A stretch of 32,308 bases of DNA from Cellulomonas fimi (lineage in GTDB: Bacteria; Actinomycetota; Actinomycetes; Actinomycetales; Cellulomonadaceae): NCBI RefSeq assembly GCF_028527925.1, contig NZ_JAPESW010000043.1, positions 1 through 32,308 on the forward strand, given 5' to 3'. Every line of letters begins with the position of its first letter. Position 1 is the stretch's first letter. Below the pieces are notes generated by a model that was given only the letters and a program-made list of their open reading frames with translations, did no database searches and had not been told where the DNA came from. This document shows, one piece after another, positions 1-11,200 of this stretch. A program made the translations under genes and the position numbers.

Positions 1-3000
1 GCGGGGACGAGCTGCACGCGCACGGGCTTGGGCAGCGAGCGGATGGTCGCGGTGACGAGCTCCTCGCGCAGGCCGGGCACCATCCAGTCGAACCCGTCGG
101 GGGTCAGCCGGGCCAGGGCGGTGATCGGGATGTGCACGGTCACGCCGTCGGCCTCGGTGCCGGGCTGGAACTGGTAGGTCAGCGGCAGGCGCAGGTCGCC
201 CTGCGGCCAGCGGGACGGGAACGCGGACTCGTCGATCGCGTCGGCCTCGTCGGCGACGAGCAGCTCGCGCGTGAAGGTGAGCAGGTCGGGGTCGCGTCGT
301 CGGGCGCCCTTCCACCACTGGTCGAAGTGCCGCGCGGACACGACGTCGGAGGGCACGCGCTCGTCGTAGAACGCGAACAGGACGTCGTCGTCGACGACCA
401 GGTCCCGGCGGCGAGCCCGCGCCTCGAGCCCTTCGGCCTCGGCGAGGAGCCGCCGGTTCTCGTGGAAGAACTGGTGGTGCGTCGTCCACTCGCCCTGCAC
501 GAGCGCGTGCCGCACGAACAGCTCGCGCGCGTGCTCGGGGTCGACCTTGGCGTACAGGACGCGACGCTGCGCGACGATCGGCACGCCGTACAGCAGGACC
601 TTCTCGGACGCGGTCGCGGCGCCCTGCTTCGACGACCACGCCGGCTCGGAGTAGGTGCGCTTCACGAGGTGCGCGCCGACCTCCTCGGCCCACTCGGGCT
701 GGATGCGCGCCGCGTCGCGCGCCCACAGGCGGGACGTCTCGACGAGCTCGGCGGCCATGACCCACGCCGGCGGCCGCTTCGCGAGCCCCGACCCGGGGAA
801 GATCGCGAACCGTGCCCCGCGCGCGCCCAGGTACTCGTTGCGCGCCCGCCGGTCGGGCCGTCGACCGCGCCCGCCCTGCTGGCCCCGCGCCGGTGCGGCG
901 ACCTCGGTCGCCTCCTGCATGCCGATGTGCGACAGCAGCCCGGACAGCACGCTGACGTGGATGCGGTCGGCGTCCCACTCGAGCCGCAGCGCGCCGCGGG
1001 CGGTGTCGTCGAGAGCGCGACTTCCGCCGGAAGCGGAGGCATCGTCGTCGACTCCTGGAGCGGATGTCGCGCCGTTGCCGGCGGACGTGGTCGCAGGAGC
1101 AGCCGCAGCCGGGCGTGACGACGACGAGCCCGGGCGCAGCGGCGACACGTGGATCCCCAGCGGCTTCGCGAGCTCGCGCAGCTGCGTGACGACGTCCTGC
1201 CACTCGCGGATGCGCAGGTAGTTGAGGTGCTCCGACCGGCACAGCCGGCGGAACGCGTTGCCGGACAGCTCGCGCTGCTGCTCGCGCAGGTACTGCCAGA
1301 GGTTGAGGTAGGCGAGCAGGTCGGACGTCGGGTCGGCGAAGCGGCCGTGCAGCTGGTCGGCGCGGTCGCGCTCCTCGGCGGGCCGCTCGCGCGGGTCCTG
1401 GATCGACAGCGCGGCGGCGATGACCATGACCTCGCGCGCGACCCCCCGACGGCCGCCCTCGACGATCATGCGCGCGAGCCGGGGGTCCATCGGCAGCTGC
1501 GCGAGCGCCCGCCCGGTGTCGGTGAGCCGCGTGACGTTCGTCGTCCGCCCGGACGCGTCGGTGACCGGCACCGTCTCCAGCGCACCGAGCTCCGTCAGCA
1601 GCTGCACGCCGTCGCGCACGGCCCGCACGTCGGGCGGGTCGACGAACGGGAAGTCGGTCACGTCGTCGGGCGAGGCGGCGACGCCTACCGCGATCATCTG
1701 GAGGATCACCGAGGCCAGCGACGTGCGCAGGATCTCGGGCTCGGTGTACATCGGCCGCGACGCGAAGTCGTCCTGCGAGTACAGCCGGATCGCGATGCCG
1801 TCGGCGACGCGCCCGCACCGCCCGGACCGCTGGTTGGCCGACGCCTGCGAGATCGGCTCGATCGGCAGCCGTTGCACCTTCGTCGCCTTCGACCAGCGCG
1901 AGATGCGGGCGGTGCCGGGGTCGACGACGTACCGGACGCCCGGCACTGTCAGCGACGTCTCGGCGACGTTGGTCGAGAGCACGACCCGCCGGGCGGCGTG
2001 CTGCTCGAACACCCGGTGCTGCTCGGCGGCGGACAACCGCGAGTAGAGCGGCAGCAGCTCGACGGCCTGCGGGTGACGCGGATCGGTGACGCGGGCGCCG
2101 AGCGACGTGCGCAGCGCGTCCTCCGCGTCGCGGATCTCCCGCTCGCCGGACAGGAACACGAGGATGTCGCCCGGCCCTTCGGCGGAGAGCTCGTCGACCG
2201 CCTCGGTGATCGCGGTCATCAGGTCGCGGTCCTCGGTCGCCTTCGCCCGCACGCGGCGTCCGGCGTCCCCCGCAGGAGCCTCCACGTCCGGCGACAGGGG
2301 CCGGTACCGGATCTCGACGGGGTACGTGCGGCCGCTGACCTCGACGACCGGCGCGGGCATGCCGTCGGGGTGCTCGGGCGTCGGCGGCCCGGCGAAGTGC
2401 TGCGCGAACCGCGCGGAGTCGATCGTCGCCGACGTGATGACGACCTTGAGGTCGGGCCGCTGCGGCAGCAGCCGCGTCAGGTAGCCGAGGATGAAGTCGA
2501 TGTTCAGCGACCGCTCGTGCGCCTCGTCGATGATGAGCGTGTCGTACGCCCACAGCATCGGGTCGCGCTGGATCTGCGCGAGCAGGATGCCGTCCGTCAT
2601 CACCTTGACGAGCGTCTCCTCGGACGACGTGTCCGTGAACCGCACCTGGTAGCCGACGAGCTCGCCGAGCGGCGTGCCGACCTCCTCGGCGATGCGCTCC
2701 GCGACCGACCGGGCCGCGATCCGGCGCGGCTGCGTGTGGCCGATCTGCCCCGCGCGACCCCGGCCCAGGTCGAGCGCGATCTTCGGCAGCTGCGTCGTCT
2801 TGCCCGACCCCGTCTCGCCCGCGACGACGACGACCTGGTGGTCGCGGATCGCGGCGGCGATCTCGTCCCGGCGCGCACTGACCGGCAGGGCCTCGGGGTA
2901 GGCGATCGGCGGGACGACGACCTGCTCGCGGACCGCCGCGGCGCGGGCTCGACGGGCCTGGGCACGCTCGTCGTCGCGGCGCCGGTCGTGCTGCTGGCCG

Positions 3001-3140
3001 CCGCCGCGCCCACGCTGGCCGGGCTGCCGGGCCTCGTCGGGCCGCCGCGCCTCGTCAGGGCGTCGACCGCGCCCACCACCGCGACCCCCGCGCCGGCGCG
3101 GGCCGGACGGGCGCCCGGTCGACGGCTCGCTGGTGGTCAC
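1..3140 (-). CDS. hrpA: ATP-dependent RNA helicase HrpA (DEAH box), C-terminus cut by window edge
   Basis: HrpA is a cytoplasmic DEAH/RHA helicase that remodels RNA and, in E. coli, rescues stalled or collided ribosomes. Reading the minus strand from GTG at 3140 gives about 1046 residues before the edge; the E. coli protein is about 1300, so the end of the DUF3418 region is missing. Visible motifs are Walker A GETGSGKT (residues 108-115), a TQPRRIAA motif Ia, DEAH (205-208), SAT (237-239) and the helicase-C motif QRSGRCGR. HA2/OB-fold-like and DUF3418-like sequence follows. Residues 12-60 are an Arg/Gly-rich tail that looks disordered and could bind RNA. A GGAG lies about 11 nt before the GTG. 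The DUF1361 gene ends 40 nt upstream on the same strand, so co-transcription is possible. Function is confident; the exact start is less so. Confidence 0.95.
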   Translation of the reverse strand, partial: MTTSEPSTGRPSGPRRRGGRGGGRGRRPDEARRPDEARQPGQRGRGGGQQHDRRRDDERAQARRARAAAVREQVVVPPIAYPEALPVSARRDEIAAAIRDHQVVVVAGETGSGKTTQLPKIALDLGRGRAGQIGHTQPRRIAARSVAERIAEEVGTPLGELVGYQVRFTDTSSEETLVKVMTDGILLAQIQRDPMLWAYDTLIIDEAHERSLNIDFILGYLTRLLPQRPDLKVVITSATIDSARFAQHFAGPPTPEHPDGMPAPVVEVSGRTYPVEIRYRPLSPDVEAPAGDAGRRVRAKATEDRDLMTAITEAVDELSAEGPGDILVFLSGEREIRDAEDALRTSLGARVTDPRHPQAVELLPLYSRLSAAEQHRVFEQHAARRVVLSTNVAETSLTVPGVRYVVDPGTARISRWSKATKVQRLPIEPISQASANQRSGRCGRVADGIAIRLYSQDDFASRPMYTEPEILRTSLASVILQMIAVGVAASPDDVTDFPFVDPPDVRAVRDGVQLLTELGALETVPVTDASGRTTNVTRLTDTGRALAQLPMDPRLARMIVEGGRRGVAREVMVIAAALSIQDPRERPAEERDRADQLHGRFADPTSDLLAYLNLWQYLREQQRELSGNAFRRLCRSEHLNYLRIREWQDVVTQLRELAKPLGIHVSPLRPGSSSSRPAAAAPATTSAGNGATSAPGVDDDASASGGSRALDDTARGALRLEWDADRIHVSVLSGLLSHIGMQEATEVAAPARGQQGGRGRRPDRRARNEYLGARGARFAIFPGSGLAKRPPAWVMAAELVETSRLWARDAARIQPEWAEEVGAHLVKRTYSEPAWSSKQGAATASEKVLLYGVPIVAQRRVLYAKVDPEHARELFVRHALVQGEWTTHHQFFHENRRLLAEAEGLEARARRRDLVVDDDVLFAFYDERVPSDVVSARHFDQWWKGARRRDPDLLTFTRELLVADEADAIDESAFPSRWPQGDLRLPLTYQFQPGTEADGVTVHIPITALARLTPDGFDWMVPGLREELVTATIRSLPKPVRVQLVP

Positions 3141-3180
3141 GACGCACGATTCTCCCAGGTGCTCCGCGCGGACCGCGCGC

Positions 3181-3885
3181 TCATTGCTCGAGCAGCACCA
3201 GCGCCTGGATGACGGGACCCGCGACGGCGACGTACATGACGGCGAAGAACAGCGCGTAGAGCAGCGTGAACGCGGTCGCCTGACCTGCGGCGCGCGGCTC
3301 GCGCAGGTGTGTGACCGTCTTGCTCACCACGCGCCACGGCCGCGCGACGTCCCAGGAGTTGAGGCGCAGGTGCCGGCCCAGGAACATGCCGAACGACACG
3401 AGCAGCAGGACGACCGCGACGAGCGCGAGCGTGTCGCCCGCGAGCAGCGGCGCCGCGACGTCGCCGTACCGCGCGATCGTCCACTCGAGCTGCACCAGCA
3501 GCACGTTGAGCACGGTGTTGAGGACACCGGCCATCGCGAGCGAGACGACGAGCACGACGTCGAACCACATCGGCACGCCGTCGCCCTCGCGCCGGTGGCT
3601 GAGGTTGAGCTCGGTGACGAGGTAGCCCGCGTTGGGCAGGAGCAGCAGCCAGACGAGCAGGAGCAGGCCGATGAGCGGCAGCACGACGGAGCGCGGCACG
3701 CCGACCGGGATCAGGAAGATCAGCGCGTACGACAGCAGCAGGACCAGGAGCGGCGCGGCCGACAGCGCGAGGTTGAGCAGCATCGGCCGGTACACCCGCG
3801 TGCCGAACACCGGGCCGCGGGCCACGACGAGCCCGAGCGCGAGCACGTTCATGAGGAGCACTCCCAGCAGCAGGCTCGCGATCAC
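3181..3885 (-). CDS. DUF1361 family integral membrane protein
   Basis: The sequence is strongly hydrophobic with about six or seven membrane segments and carries the family signature LLLPNAGYLVTELNLSH, typical of DUF1361 proteins. Their biochemical role is unknown. The frame stays open to 4158, but everything upstream of residue PVIASLLLG is Arg/Pro/Gly-rich and unlike a membrane protein. I therefore prefer GTG at 3885, which gives 234 aa, near the usual family length of about 210-230. An in-frame GTG at 4044 is the alternative and would add a 53-residue basic tail. Neither start has a good ribosome binding site. The stop lies 40 nt upstream of hrpA on the same strand, and the divergent ABC-F gene starts at 4157. 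The family call is confident; the start is uncertain. Confidence 0.8.
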   Translation of the reverse strand: MIASLLLGVLLMNVLALGLVVARGPVFGTRVYRPMLLNLALSAAPLLVLLLSYALIFLIPVGVPRSVVLPLIGLLLLVWLLLLPNAGYLVTELNLSHRREGDGVPMWFDVVLVVSLAMAGVLNTVLNVLLVQLEWTIARYGDVAAPLLAGDTLALVAVVLLLVSFGMFLGRHLRLNSWDVARPWRVVSKTVTHLREPRAAGQATAFTLLYALFFAVMYVAVAGPVIQALVLLEQ

Positions 3886-4056
3886 GGGCAGCGTCCGGGG
3901 GCGGTCGGCATGGCGCCATGGTCGTGCGTCGCGCCTGGTCGGGCCACCGGACGCGCGGGCGGCGGGTCGGGTGCGCCGGCCGCGGCGCTGACCGCCCTCG
4001 GGGACGCGCGACCGGCGCGAGCGGATATCCGGTGGCGCGAGCACGTCGACCGTGCC

Positions 4057-4080
4057 TACCGTGCCCGGGTGCTGATCTGA
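4057..4080 (+). promoter_or_regulatory. Candidate promoter with a three-codon leader ORF ahead of the ABC-F gene
   Basis: TACCGT (4057-4062) looks like an actinobacterial -10 box. Six nt later comes GTGCTGATCTGA (4069-4080), a start codon, two sense codons and a stop. The spacing matches the leaderless starts of other genes here. A transcript from this box would have an 88-nt leader before the ABC-F start. No clear -35 is visible. Confidence 0.35.
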
Positions 4081-4156
4081 CCGCCGCGCCGAGTCCCTCT
4101 CCCGACTCCCGCGCCCGTCGTGCTGCCACGACGCGCGCACCCCCGGTGGTGATCGC

Positions 4157-5784
<1,628 letters not shown>

Positions 5785-5788
<4 letters not shown>

Positions 5789-6354
5789 GCGAGACGGCCG
5801 GGTCGCGGGACGGGCAGGGGGCGGCCGACGGCGCTGCCGCCGTGGTGCACGAGGCGGCTGACGCCGCCGGGGTGCACGACGTGTCCGACGGGGAGCGGCG
5901 CTCGGCGGCCGCGCTCGAGGCGTCCGGCGTCGGGTACACGGTCACGCGGCACGGGCCGGTGCGGTCGCTCGCCGAGGCCGCCGCGGCGCGAGGGGTCGAG
6001 CCCGCCGACATCGTCAAGACGATCGTCGTGCGACGTGGGGACGACGACTTCCTCTTCGTGCTCGTGCCGGGCGACCGGACCATCTCCTGGCCGAAGCTGC
6101 GCGCGCTGCTGGGCGTGAGCCGGCTGTCGATGCCCGACGCGGAGACGGCGCGCGACGTCACCGGGTACGAGCGCGGCACGATCACGCCGTTCGGGTCGCT
6201 CACGGCGTGGCCCGTCGTGGCGGACTCCCGGGTGCCGGGCCGCTCCGTCTCCATCGGCGCGGGCGCGCACGGCGTCGCGGCGACGATCGACGGGTCGGAC
6301 CTCGTGCGGGCGCTGTCCGCGACGGTGGCGGACGTCACCGAACCGGAGTCCTGA
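5785..6354 (+). CDS. YbaK/EbsC family aminoacyl-tRNA deacylase
   Basis: This family hydrolyses mischarged tRNAs in trans, for example Cys-tRNAPro in YbaK, and is related to the editing domain of prolyl-tRNA synthetase. The 189-aa protein has the invariant lysine in DIVKTIVV (Lys78) and the GxxTPFG substrate-site loop in YERGTITPFG (128-137). A Gly-rich SIGAGAHG segment near 157-164 fits the family. The first 38 residues are Ala/Asp-rich, not part of the fold, and probably disordered. ATG at 5785 overlaps the ABC-F stop as ATGA and sits 6 nt after a TACAGT box, so it is a good start. The pairing with an ABC-F translation factor is functionally sensible but may be only positional. Which amino acid it clears is not visible. 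Confidence 0.9.
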
Positions 6355-6372
6355 AGGCCCTCGGACCGGCCG

Positions 6373-6388
6373 TCGGTGTGCCGATTTT
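6373..6388 (+). terminator. Weak hairpin with T-tract after the YbaK gene
   Basis: TCGG-TGTG-CCGA is followed directly by TTTT, about 19 nt after the YbaK stop. The stem is only 4 bp (5 with a G-U pair), so this is a poor intrinsic terminator at best. T-runs are rare in this DNA, which is why it stands out. Confidence 0.25.
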
Positions 6389-6429
6389 CTGTGGACTTGG
6401 CGGTGCTTCCATCGTTCGCTGACCGGCTC

Positions 6430-6458
6430 TTGACCTGACGCTGGTCGAGGTCGATGCT
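6430..6458 (+). promoter_or_regulatory. Candidate sigma-70-type promoter upstream of the STAS gene
   Basis: TTGACC (6430-6435), 17 nt and GATGCT (6453-6458) form a plausible -35/-10 pair in the least GC-rich part of the 251-nt gap. The spacer carries a small inverted repeat, GACCT ... AGGTC, around 6432-6451. A closer TACCGT at 6552-6557 is an alternative -10 box that would give a leader of about 40 nt. Confidence 0.35.
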
Positions 6459-6605
6459 GGGCGGACGCGGCGGAGCGGACACGCGCCACGGGGAACGGAT
6501 CCCGCTCCGTGGCCGTTGGGCGTCTCGAGTGGCGACGTCGGCGCAGGCCGGTACCGTCATCAGGCCGCCGGGCCCCCTGGCCCGGACGTGCAGGAGTGAG
6601 GAGCC

Positions 6606-6962
6606 ATGGAGCTGAGCGAGCACACCGCAGCCGCGGGGACGATCCGGGTCGACGAGCAGGACGGCCGCACGGTCGTCGTCCTCGTCGGGGAGGTCGACGC
6701 CGCGCTGCGCGACGAGGCGAGCGCGACCATGGCGCAGGCGCTGATCAGCGGCGACCCGGTGGTCGTCGACACGACGCACGCGACGTTCATCGACTCGTCC
6801 GGCATCGCCTTCGTCCTGCAGCTGCACCTCGCGGCCCGGGAGGCCGGCATCCCCGTCTCGCTCCAGGACCCGCACCGCGTGCTGCGCGACGTGCTCGAGA
6901 TGATCGGCATGGGCGACGAGTTCGTGTCCGAGCCCTCGCTCGCGGTGCCCGAGCCCGCCTGA
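6606..6962 (+). CDS. STAS-domain anti-sigma factor antagonist
   Basis: The 118-aa protein is a single STAS domain, as in SpoIIAA/RsbV. Such proteins switch partners with an anti-sigma kinase and release an alternative sigma factor when unphosphorylated. The phospho-acceptor motif DSSG is present at residues 63-66 (FIDSSGIAFV), preceded by the usual beta-strand and basic-turn pattern. The start is supported by GAG/GGAG sequences just upstream of the ATG. No anti-sigma kinase, phosphatase or sigma gene is next to it, so its partner is encoded elsewhere. An acidic tail rich in Pro and Glu ends the protein. It sits between YbaK and sbcD with its own upstream promoter candidates, so I treat it as a single-gene unit. 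Confidence 0.92.
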   Translation: MELSEHTAAAGTIRVDEQDGRTVVVLVGEVDAALRDEASATMAQALISGDPVVVDTTHATFIDSSGIAFVLQLHLAAREAGIPVSLQDPHRVLRDVLEMIGMGDEFVSEPSLAVPEPA

Positions 6963-7081
6963 GCCGTCGGGCCGCGCGCGGCTGGGCCTCCGGGGTCCAG
7001 CGAACCGTCCACAGCCCGGTGTGACGACGGTCGCCGCACGACGCTCCGGTCCGCCTCGGGCGTCGTGTGGGAGGCGGCGGT

Positions 7082-7087
7082 TAGCGT
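7082..7087 (+). promoter_or_regulatory. -10 box of a leaderless promoter for sbcD
   Basis: TAGCGT is followed by seven nt and the sbcD ATG at 7095, with no Shine-Dalgarno sequence in between. No convincing -35 is seen. Confidence 0.5.
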
Positions 7088-7094
7088 CCTCGGC

Positions 7095-8282
7095 ATGCGG
7101 ATCCTGCACACCTCCGACTGGCACCTCGGTCGGACGCTGCACGGGGTCGACCTCCTCGACCACCAGGCGGCGTACCTCGACCACCTGGTCGAGGTCGTGC
7201 GCTCCGAGGCGGTTGCCGCGGTCGTCGTCGCGGGGGACGTGTACGACCGTGCGATCCCGCCCGTCGAGGCCGTGACGCTGCTGTCGGACACGCTCGCGCG
7301 GCTCGCCGAGCACACGACCGTCGTCGTCACGTCCGGCAACCACGACTCGGCGACCCGGCTCGGCTTCGGGTCCGCGCTCATGCGCGAGCGGGTGCGGCTG
7401 CGCACGCGGGTCGCGGGCCTGCACGAGCCCGTCGTGCTGCCGTCCGACGACGGCGACCTCCTCGTCTACGGCCTGCCCTACCTCGACCCGGACACCGTGC
7501 GGACCGACCTCGTGGAGGACGGCCCCGACGGTGAGCGGCAGGTCCCCGCGCGCTCGCACGAGGCCGTGGTCGGCGCGGCGATGCGTCGCGTGCGTGCCGA
7601 CGTCGGTGCCCGGCGTCGTACGACCGGCGGTCGACGGGTGCGCAGCGTCGTCGCCGCGCACGCGTTCGTGGTCGGCGGCGTCGCCAGCGAGTCTGAGCGC
7701 GACCTCGCCGTCGGCGGCGTCGAGCACGTGCCGGCCGGCGCGTTCGCCGGCGTCGACTACGTCGCGCTCGGCCACCTGCACGGCCCGCAGCGCGTCGCCG
7801 GACCCGACGGCACGACGCTCCGCTACTCGGGGTCGCCGCTCGCGTACTCGTTCTCCGAGCTGCGGCACACCAAGTCGACCGCCCTCGTCGACCTCTCCGG
7901 CGACGCGCCTGCGGTCGAGCTCGTCGCAGCCCCGGTCGCGCGTCGGCTCGCCGAGGTCACCGGGACGCTCGACGAGCTCCTCGGGGCCGCGGGCGAGCCG
8001 CACGTCGACGACTGGGTCCGGGTCACGGTGACGGACGCGCAGCGCCCGACGGACCTCTACCGCCGCGTCACCCAGCGGTTCCCGCACGCGCTCGTCGTGC
8101 AGCACCGGGCGCCCGAGCGTGGCGCGTCGTCGGCGGCCGCGCTCGTGACCGCCGCGCACGACCCGGTCGACGTCGCCGCGCAGTTCGTCCGGCACGTCAC
8201 GGGCGCGGAGGCGACGCAGGTCGAGATCGACGTGCTGCGCCGCGCGTACGAGGACGTCCTCGCCGCCGAGCGGAGCGCCTGA
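7095..8282 (+). CDS. sbcD: Exonuclease SbcCD, nuclease subunit SbcD (Mre11-like)
   Basis: SbcD is the Mn-dependent nuclease of the SbcCD complex, which cleaves hairpins and processes blocked DNA ends. The 395-aa protein starts MRILHTSDWHLGRTL and shows the metallophosphoesterase motifs in order: DWH (Asp8, His10), GDVYDR (47-52), GNHDS (81-85), an AAHAFVVGG histidine loop and GHLHGPQ. The length is typical. I chose ATG 7095 over an in-frame start at 7065 because the family begins exactly at MRILHTSDWH and a TAGCGT box lies 7 nt upstream. The stop TGA shares its A with the ATG of sbcC, so the subunits are translationally coupled in the usual sbcDC order. Confidence 0.97.
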   Translation: MRILHTSDWHLGRTLHGVDLLDHQAAYLDHLVEVVRSEAVAAVVVAGDVYDRAIPPVEAVTLLSDTLARLAEHTTVVVTSGNHDSATRLGFGSALMRERVRLRTRVAGLHEPVVLPSDDGDLLVYGLPYLDPDTVRTDLVEDGPDGERQVPARSHEAVVGAAMRRVRADVGARRRTTGGRRVRSVVAAHAFVVGGVASESERDLAVGGVEHVPAGAFAGVDYVALGHLHGPQRVAGPDGTTLRYSGSPLAYSFSELRHTKSTALVDLSGDAPAVELVAAPVARRLAEVTGTLDELLGAAGEPHVDDWVRVTVTDAQRPTDLYRRVTQRFPHALVVQHRAPERGASSAAALVTAAHDPVDVAAQFVRHVTGAEATQVEIDVLRRAYEDVLAAERSA

Positions 8283-11200
8283 TGCAGCTGCGCACGCTCA
8301 CCGTGCAGGCCCTCGGACCGTTCGCCGGCCGGCACACCGTCGACTTCGCCGCGCTCGCGGCGTCGGGCCTGTTCCTGCTCGACGGGCCGACCGGGTCCGG
8401 CAAGTCGACCCTCATCGACGCGGTCGTGTTCGCGCTCTACGGCAAGGTCGCGTCCGCCGACGCGAGCGACGACCGGCTGCGGTCCGCCTACGCCGCCGAC
8501 GACGTGCCGACCGTCGTCGACCTGACCTTCGAGGTCGCGTCCGGCGTGTACCGCGTCCGCCGCAGCCCCGGTTACGACCGCCCGAAGAAGCGCGGGACCG
8601 GCACCGTGCGACAGCAGCCGTCCATCACGTTGTGGCGGCTGTCGCCCGACGACCACGGCAGCGGCGACGTCGACGACGTGCCCGCAGGTGAGGTGCTGTC
8701 GACCCGGCTCGACGAGGCGGGGGCGGAGCTCCAGCGGGTCGTGGGGCTCGACCGCACGCAGTTCGTCCAGACGATCGTGCTGCCGCAGGGCGAGTTCGCG
8801 CGGTTCCTGCGCGCCGACCCCGAGCAGCGGCGCGGGCTGCTGCAGAAGATCTTCGGCACTGAGGTGTACGACCGGATCGGACGGCGGCTCGTCGAGCTCA
8901 AGCGCGAGTCGGCCGACGCGGTCGCGACCGCACGCACGAGCCTGACCACCGCCGCCGCGCACCTCGTGGGCGCCGCACGCCTCGACGAGGACGCCGCGGC
9001 CGTGCTCCGGGTCGACCTGGACGAGGCCGTCGCCAGCGGCACGGTGGACGCGGTCGACGCCGTCGTGGGGGCGCTCACCGCGACCGTGACCGAAGCGGCC
9101 GCGGCCGCCGAGGCGCGCGCCGCTGCAGCCGAGCAGCGCCGCTCCGAGGCGCGCACGGTGCTCGACGAGGCGACCCGCACGGCCGACCTGCTGCGCCGGC
9201 GCGACGCGCTCCTGGCTGAGCGCGCCGCCCTGGACGAGGCGGAACCCGTGCACGGGGCGGCCGTGGCCCGGCTCGGGACGGCCCGCGCGGCGCAGGCCGT
9301 CCGGCCGCTGCTCCGCCGGTCCGACGAGGCGCGCGCCGCGCTGGAGTCGGCGTCGAAGGCGCTCGACGCCGCCGTCGACGTCGCGCCGGCCGACCTCGCC
9401 GACCTCGCGCGCCGGTCGGCGCCCGACGGTGCGGTGAGCGGTGACGAGTCGTCGGGCGGCGAGCCGGCACCCGGCGCGCGCTCGGGGCGTGGGCTCGAGC
9501 CCGGTGGGACGCGAGGGTTGCGCGGTCCGCGTGGTGGTCTGCCGGACGGGCGCTCCGCCGCGGGTGCCGGTGGTGCGGCGGACCGTGGTGCGGGCGCGCT
9601 GCACCCGACGCTGTTCGACGACCTCGTGGTCGAGGACGTCCCGTCCCGTGACGGACGGCGTCGTCTCGACGTGGCACGCGAGGAGTCGGTCGCGCAGGCC
9701 GCGGCGGTCGAGCGGCTCGTCGCCGTCGAGGCGGGGCTCGAGGGTCGGCGGATCGAGGTGCGCGCCGCCCGCGCGACCGTCGACGACCTGCGCGCGGAGA
9801 TCGCCGCGCACGACACGTGGCTCGCGGGCCGACCCGACGAACGGGCCGTCCTCGTCGCGGCGCACCGCGAGGCGGCCGACCTCGCCGCGGGCGTGCCCGA
9901 GCGGACCGCGGCCGTCGACGCGCTGACGGAGGTCGCCACCGCGCTCGTCGCGCTCGACGACGCGAGCGACCGCCACGCGGCTGCCGAGCGTCGGCTCGCG
10001 ACCGCGGCGCGCGCCGCCGCATCCGCGGTCAAGGCCGAGGCGGCGTTGCGGACCGCGCGCATCGCCGACCTCGCCGGAGAGCTCGCGTCGGCCCTCGCCG
10101 ACGGTGACGCGTGCCCGGTGTGCGGTGCCGTGGAGCACCCGGCGAAGGCCGCGCTCGGCTCCGACCACGTCACGGCCGACACCGTGCAGGAGGCCGAGGA
10201 CGCGCGAGTGGCGGCCGAGCACGACGTCCGGGCCGCCGAGGGCGACGTCGTGCGGTGCGCCGAGCAGGTCGCCGCGCTCACGCGACAGGTCGACGGCGCG
10301 ACCGCGCGGGACGTCGCGACCCGCCTCGCCGCCGCGCACGAGCAGCTCGCCGCCGCGCGGGACGCCGTCGCGGAGGCCACCCGGCTCGCCCGCGACCTCG
10401 AGACGCACGACGCCGCGACCGCACGGCGCGCCGCGCAGCGGCAGGAGGCCGTCACCGGGCTCGCCGCCGCCGAGGTGCGGATCGAGGCGCTCGTCCAGCA
10501 GCTCGACGCGGCGGAGGCGGAGGTCGTCGCCGGGCGCGGCGAGCACCCCACGGTCGCGGCCCGGCACGCCGCTCTCCGCGGACGTGCAGCCGCCGCGGCC
10601 ACGCTCGCCGACGCGCTGCTGGCCGTCGAGCGCGCGCACGCCGACGACACGGTGCGCCGGGGCGAGCTCGCCGACGGGCTCGCCGAGCACGGGTTCGCCG
10701 ATGCCGCCGAGGCGCGGGACGCCCTGGTCGACCCGGCGGTGCTGGCCGAGCTCACGACGACGGTCGAGGCCTACGTCGCCGCCGTCGCCCGCGTGCGTGC
10801 CGGACTGGCGGACGAGGCGATCGCCGCCCTGCCCGACGACCTCGTGGTCGACCTGGCCGCCGCGCGGGAGGCCGAGCGCCTTGCACGCGTCGAGCACGAG
10901 GCGGCCGCCGGTGAGTCGCGCAGCGCGCGGGACCGGGCGCGCGCCGTCGCCGCCGCCACGGCGGCCGTCGTGGAGGCCTCGCGCGTGCTCGTCGAGCGGA
11001 CCCTCGCGCACGCGCCGGTCGCCCGGCTCGCCGCCGTCGCGGGCGGGACGGGCGGCGACAACGCGCACGCGCTCTCCCTCGCCACGTACGTGCTCACGCG
11101 TCGCTTCGAGGACGTGGTCGCCGCCGCGAACGACCGGCTGCTGGGCATGTCCGACGGGCGCTACGAGCTCGTGCGCAGCGACGTGAAGGAGGACGTCAGC

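Noticed and set aside
1149..3212. Plus-strand frame of 687 codons across hrpA
   Set aside because: It is an antisense shadow; the minus strand carries the helicase motifs in order.
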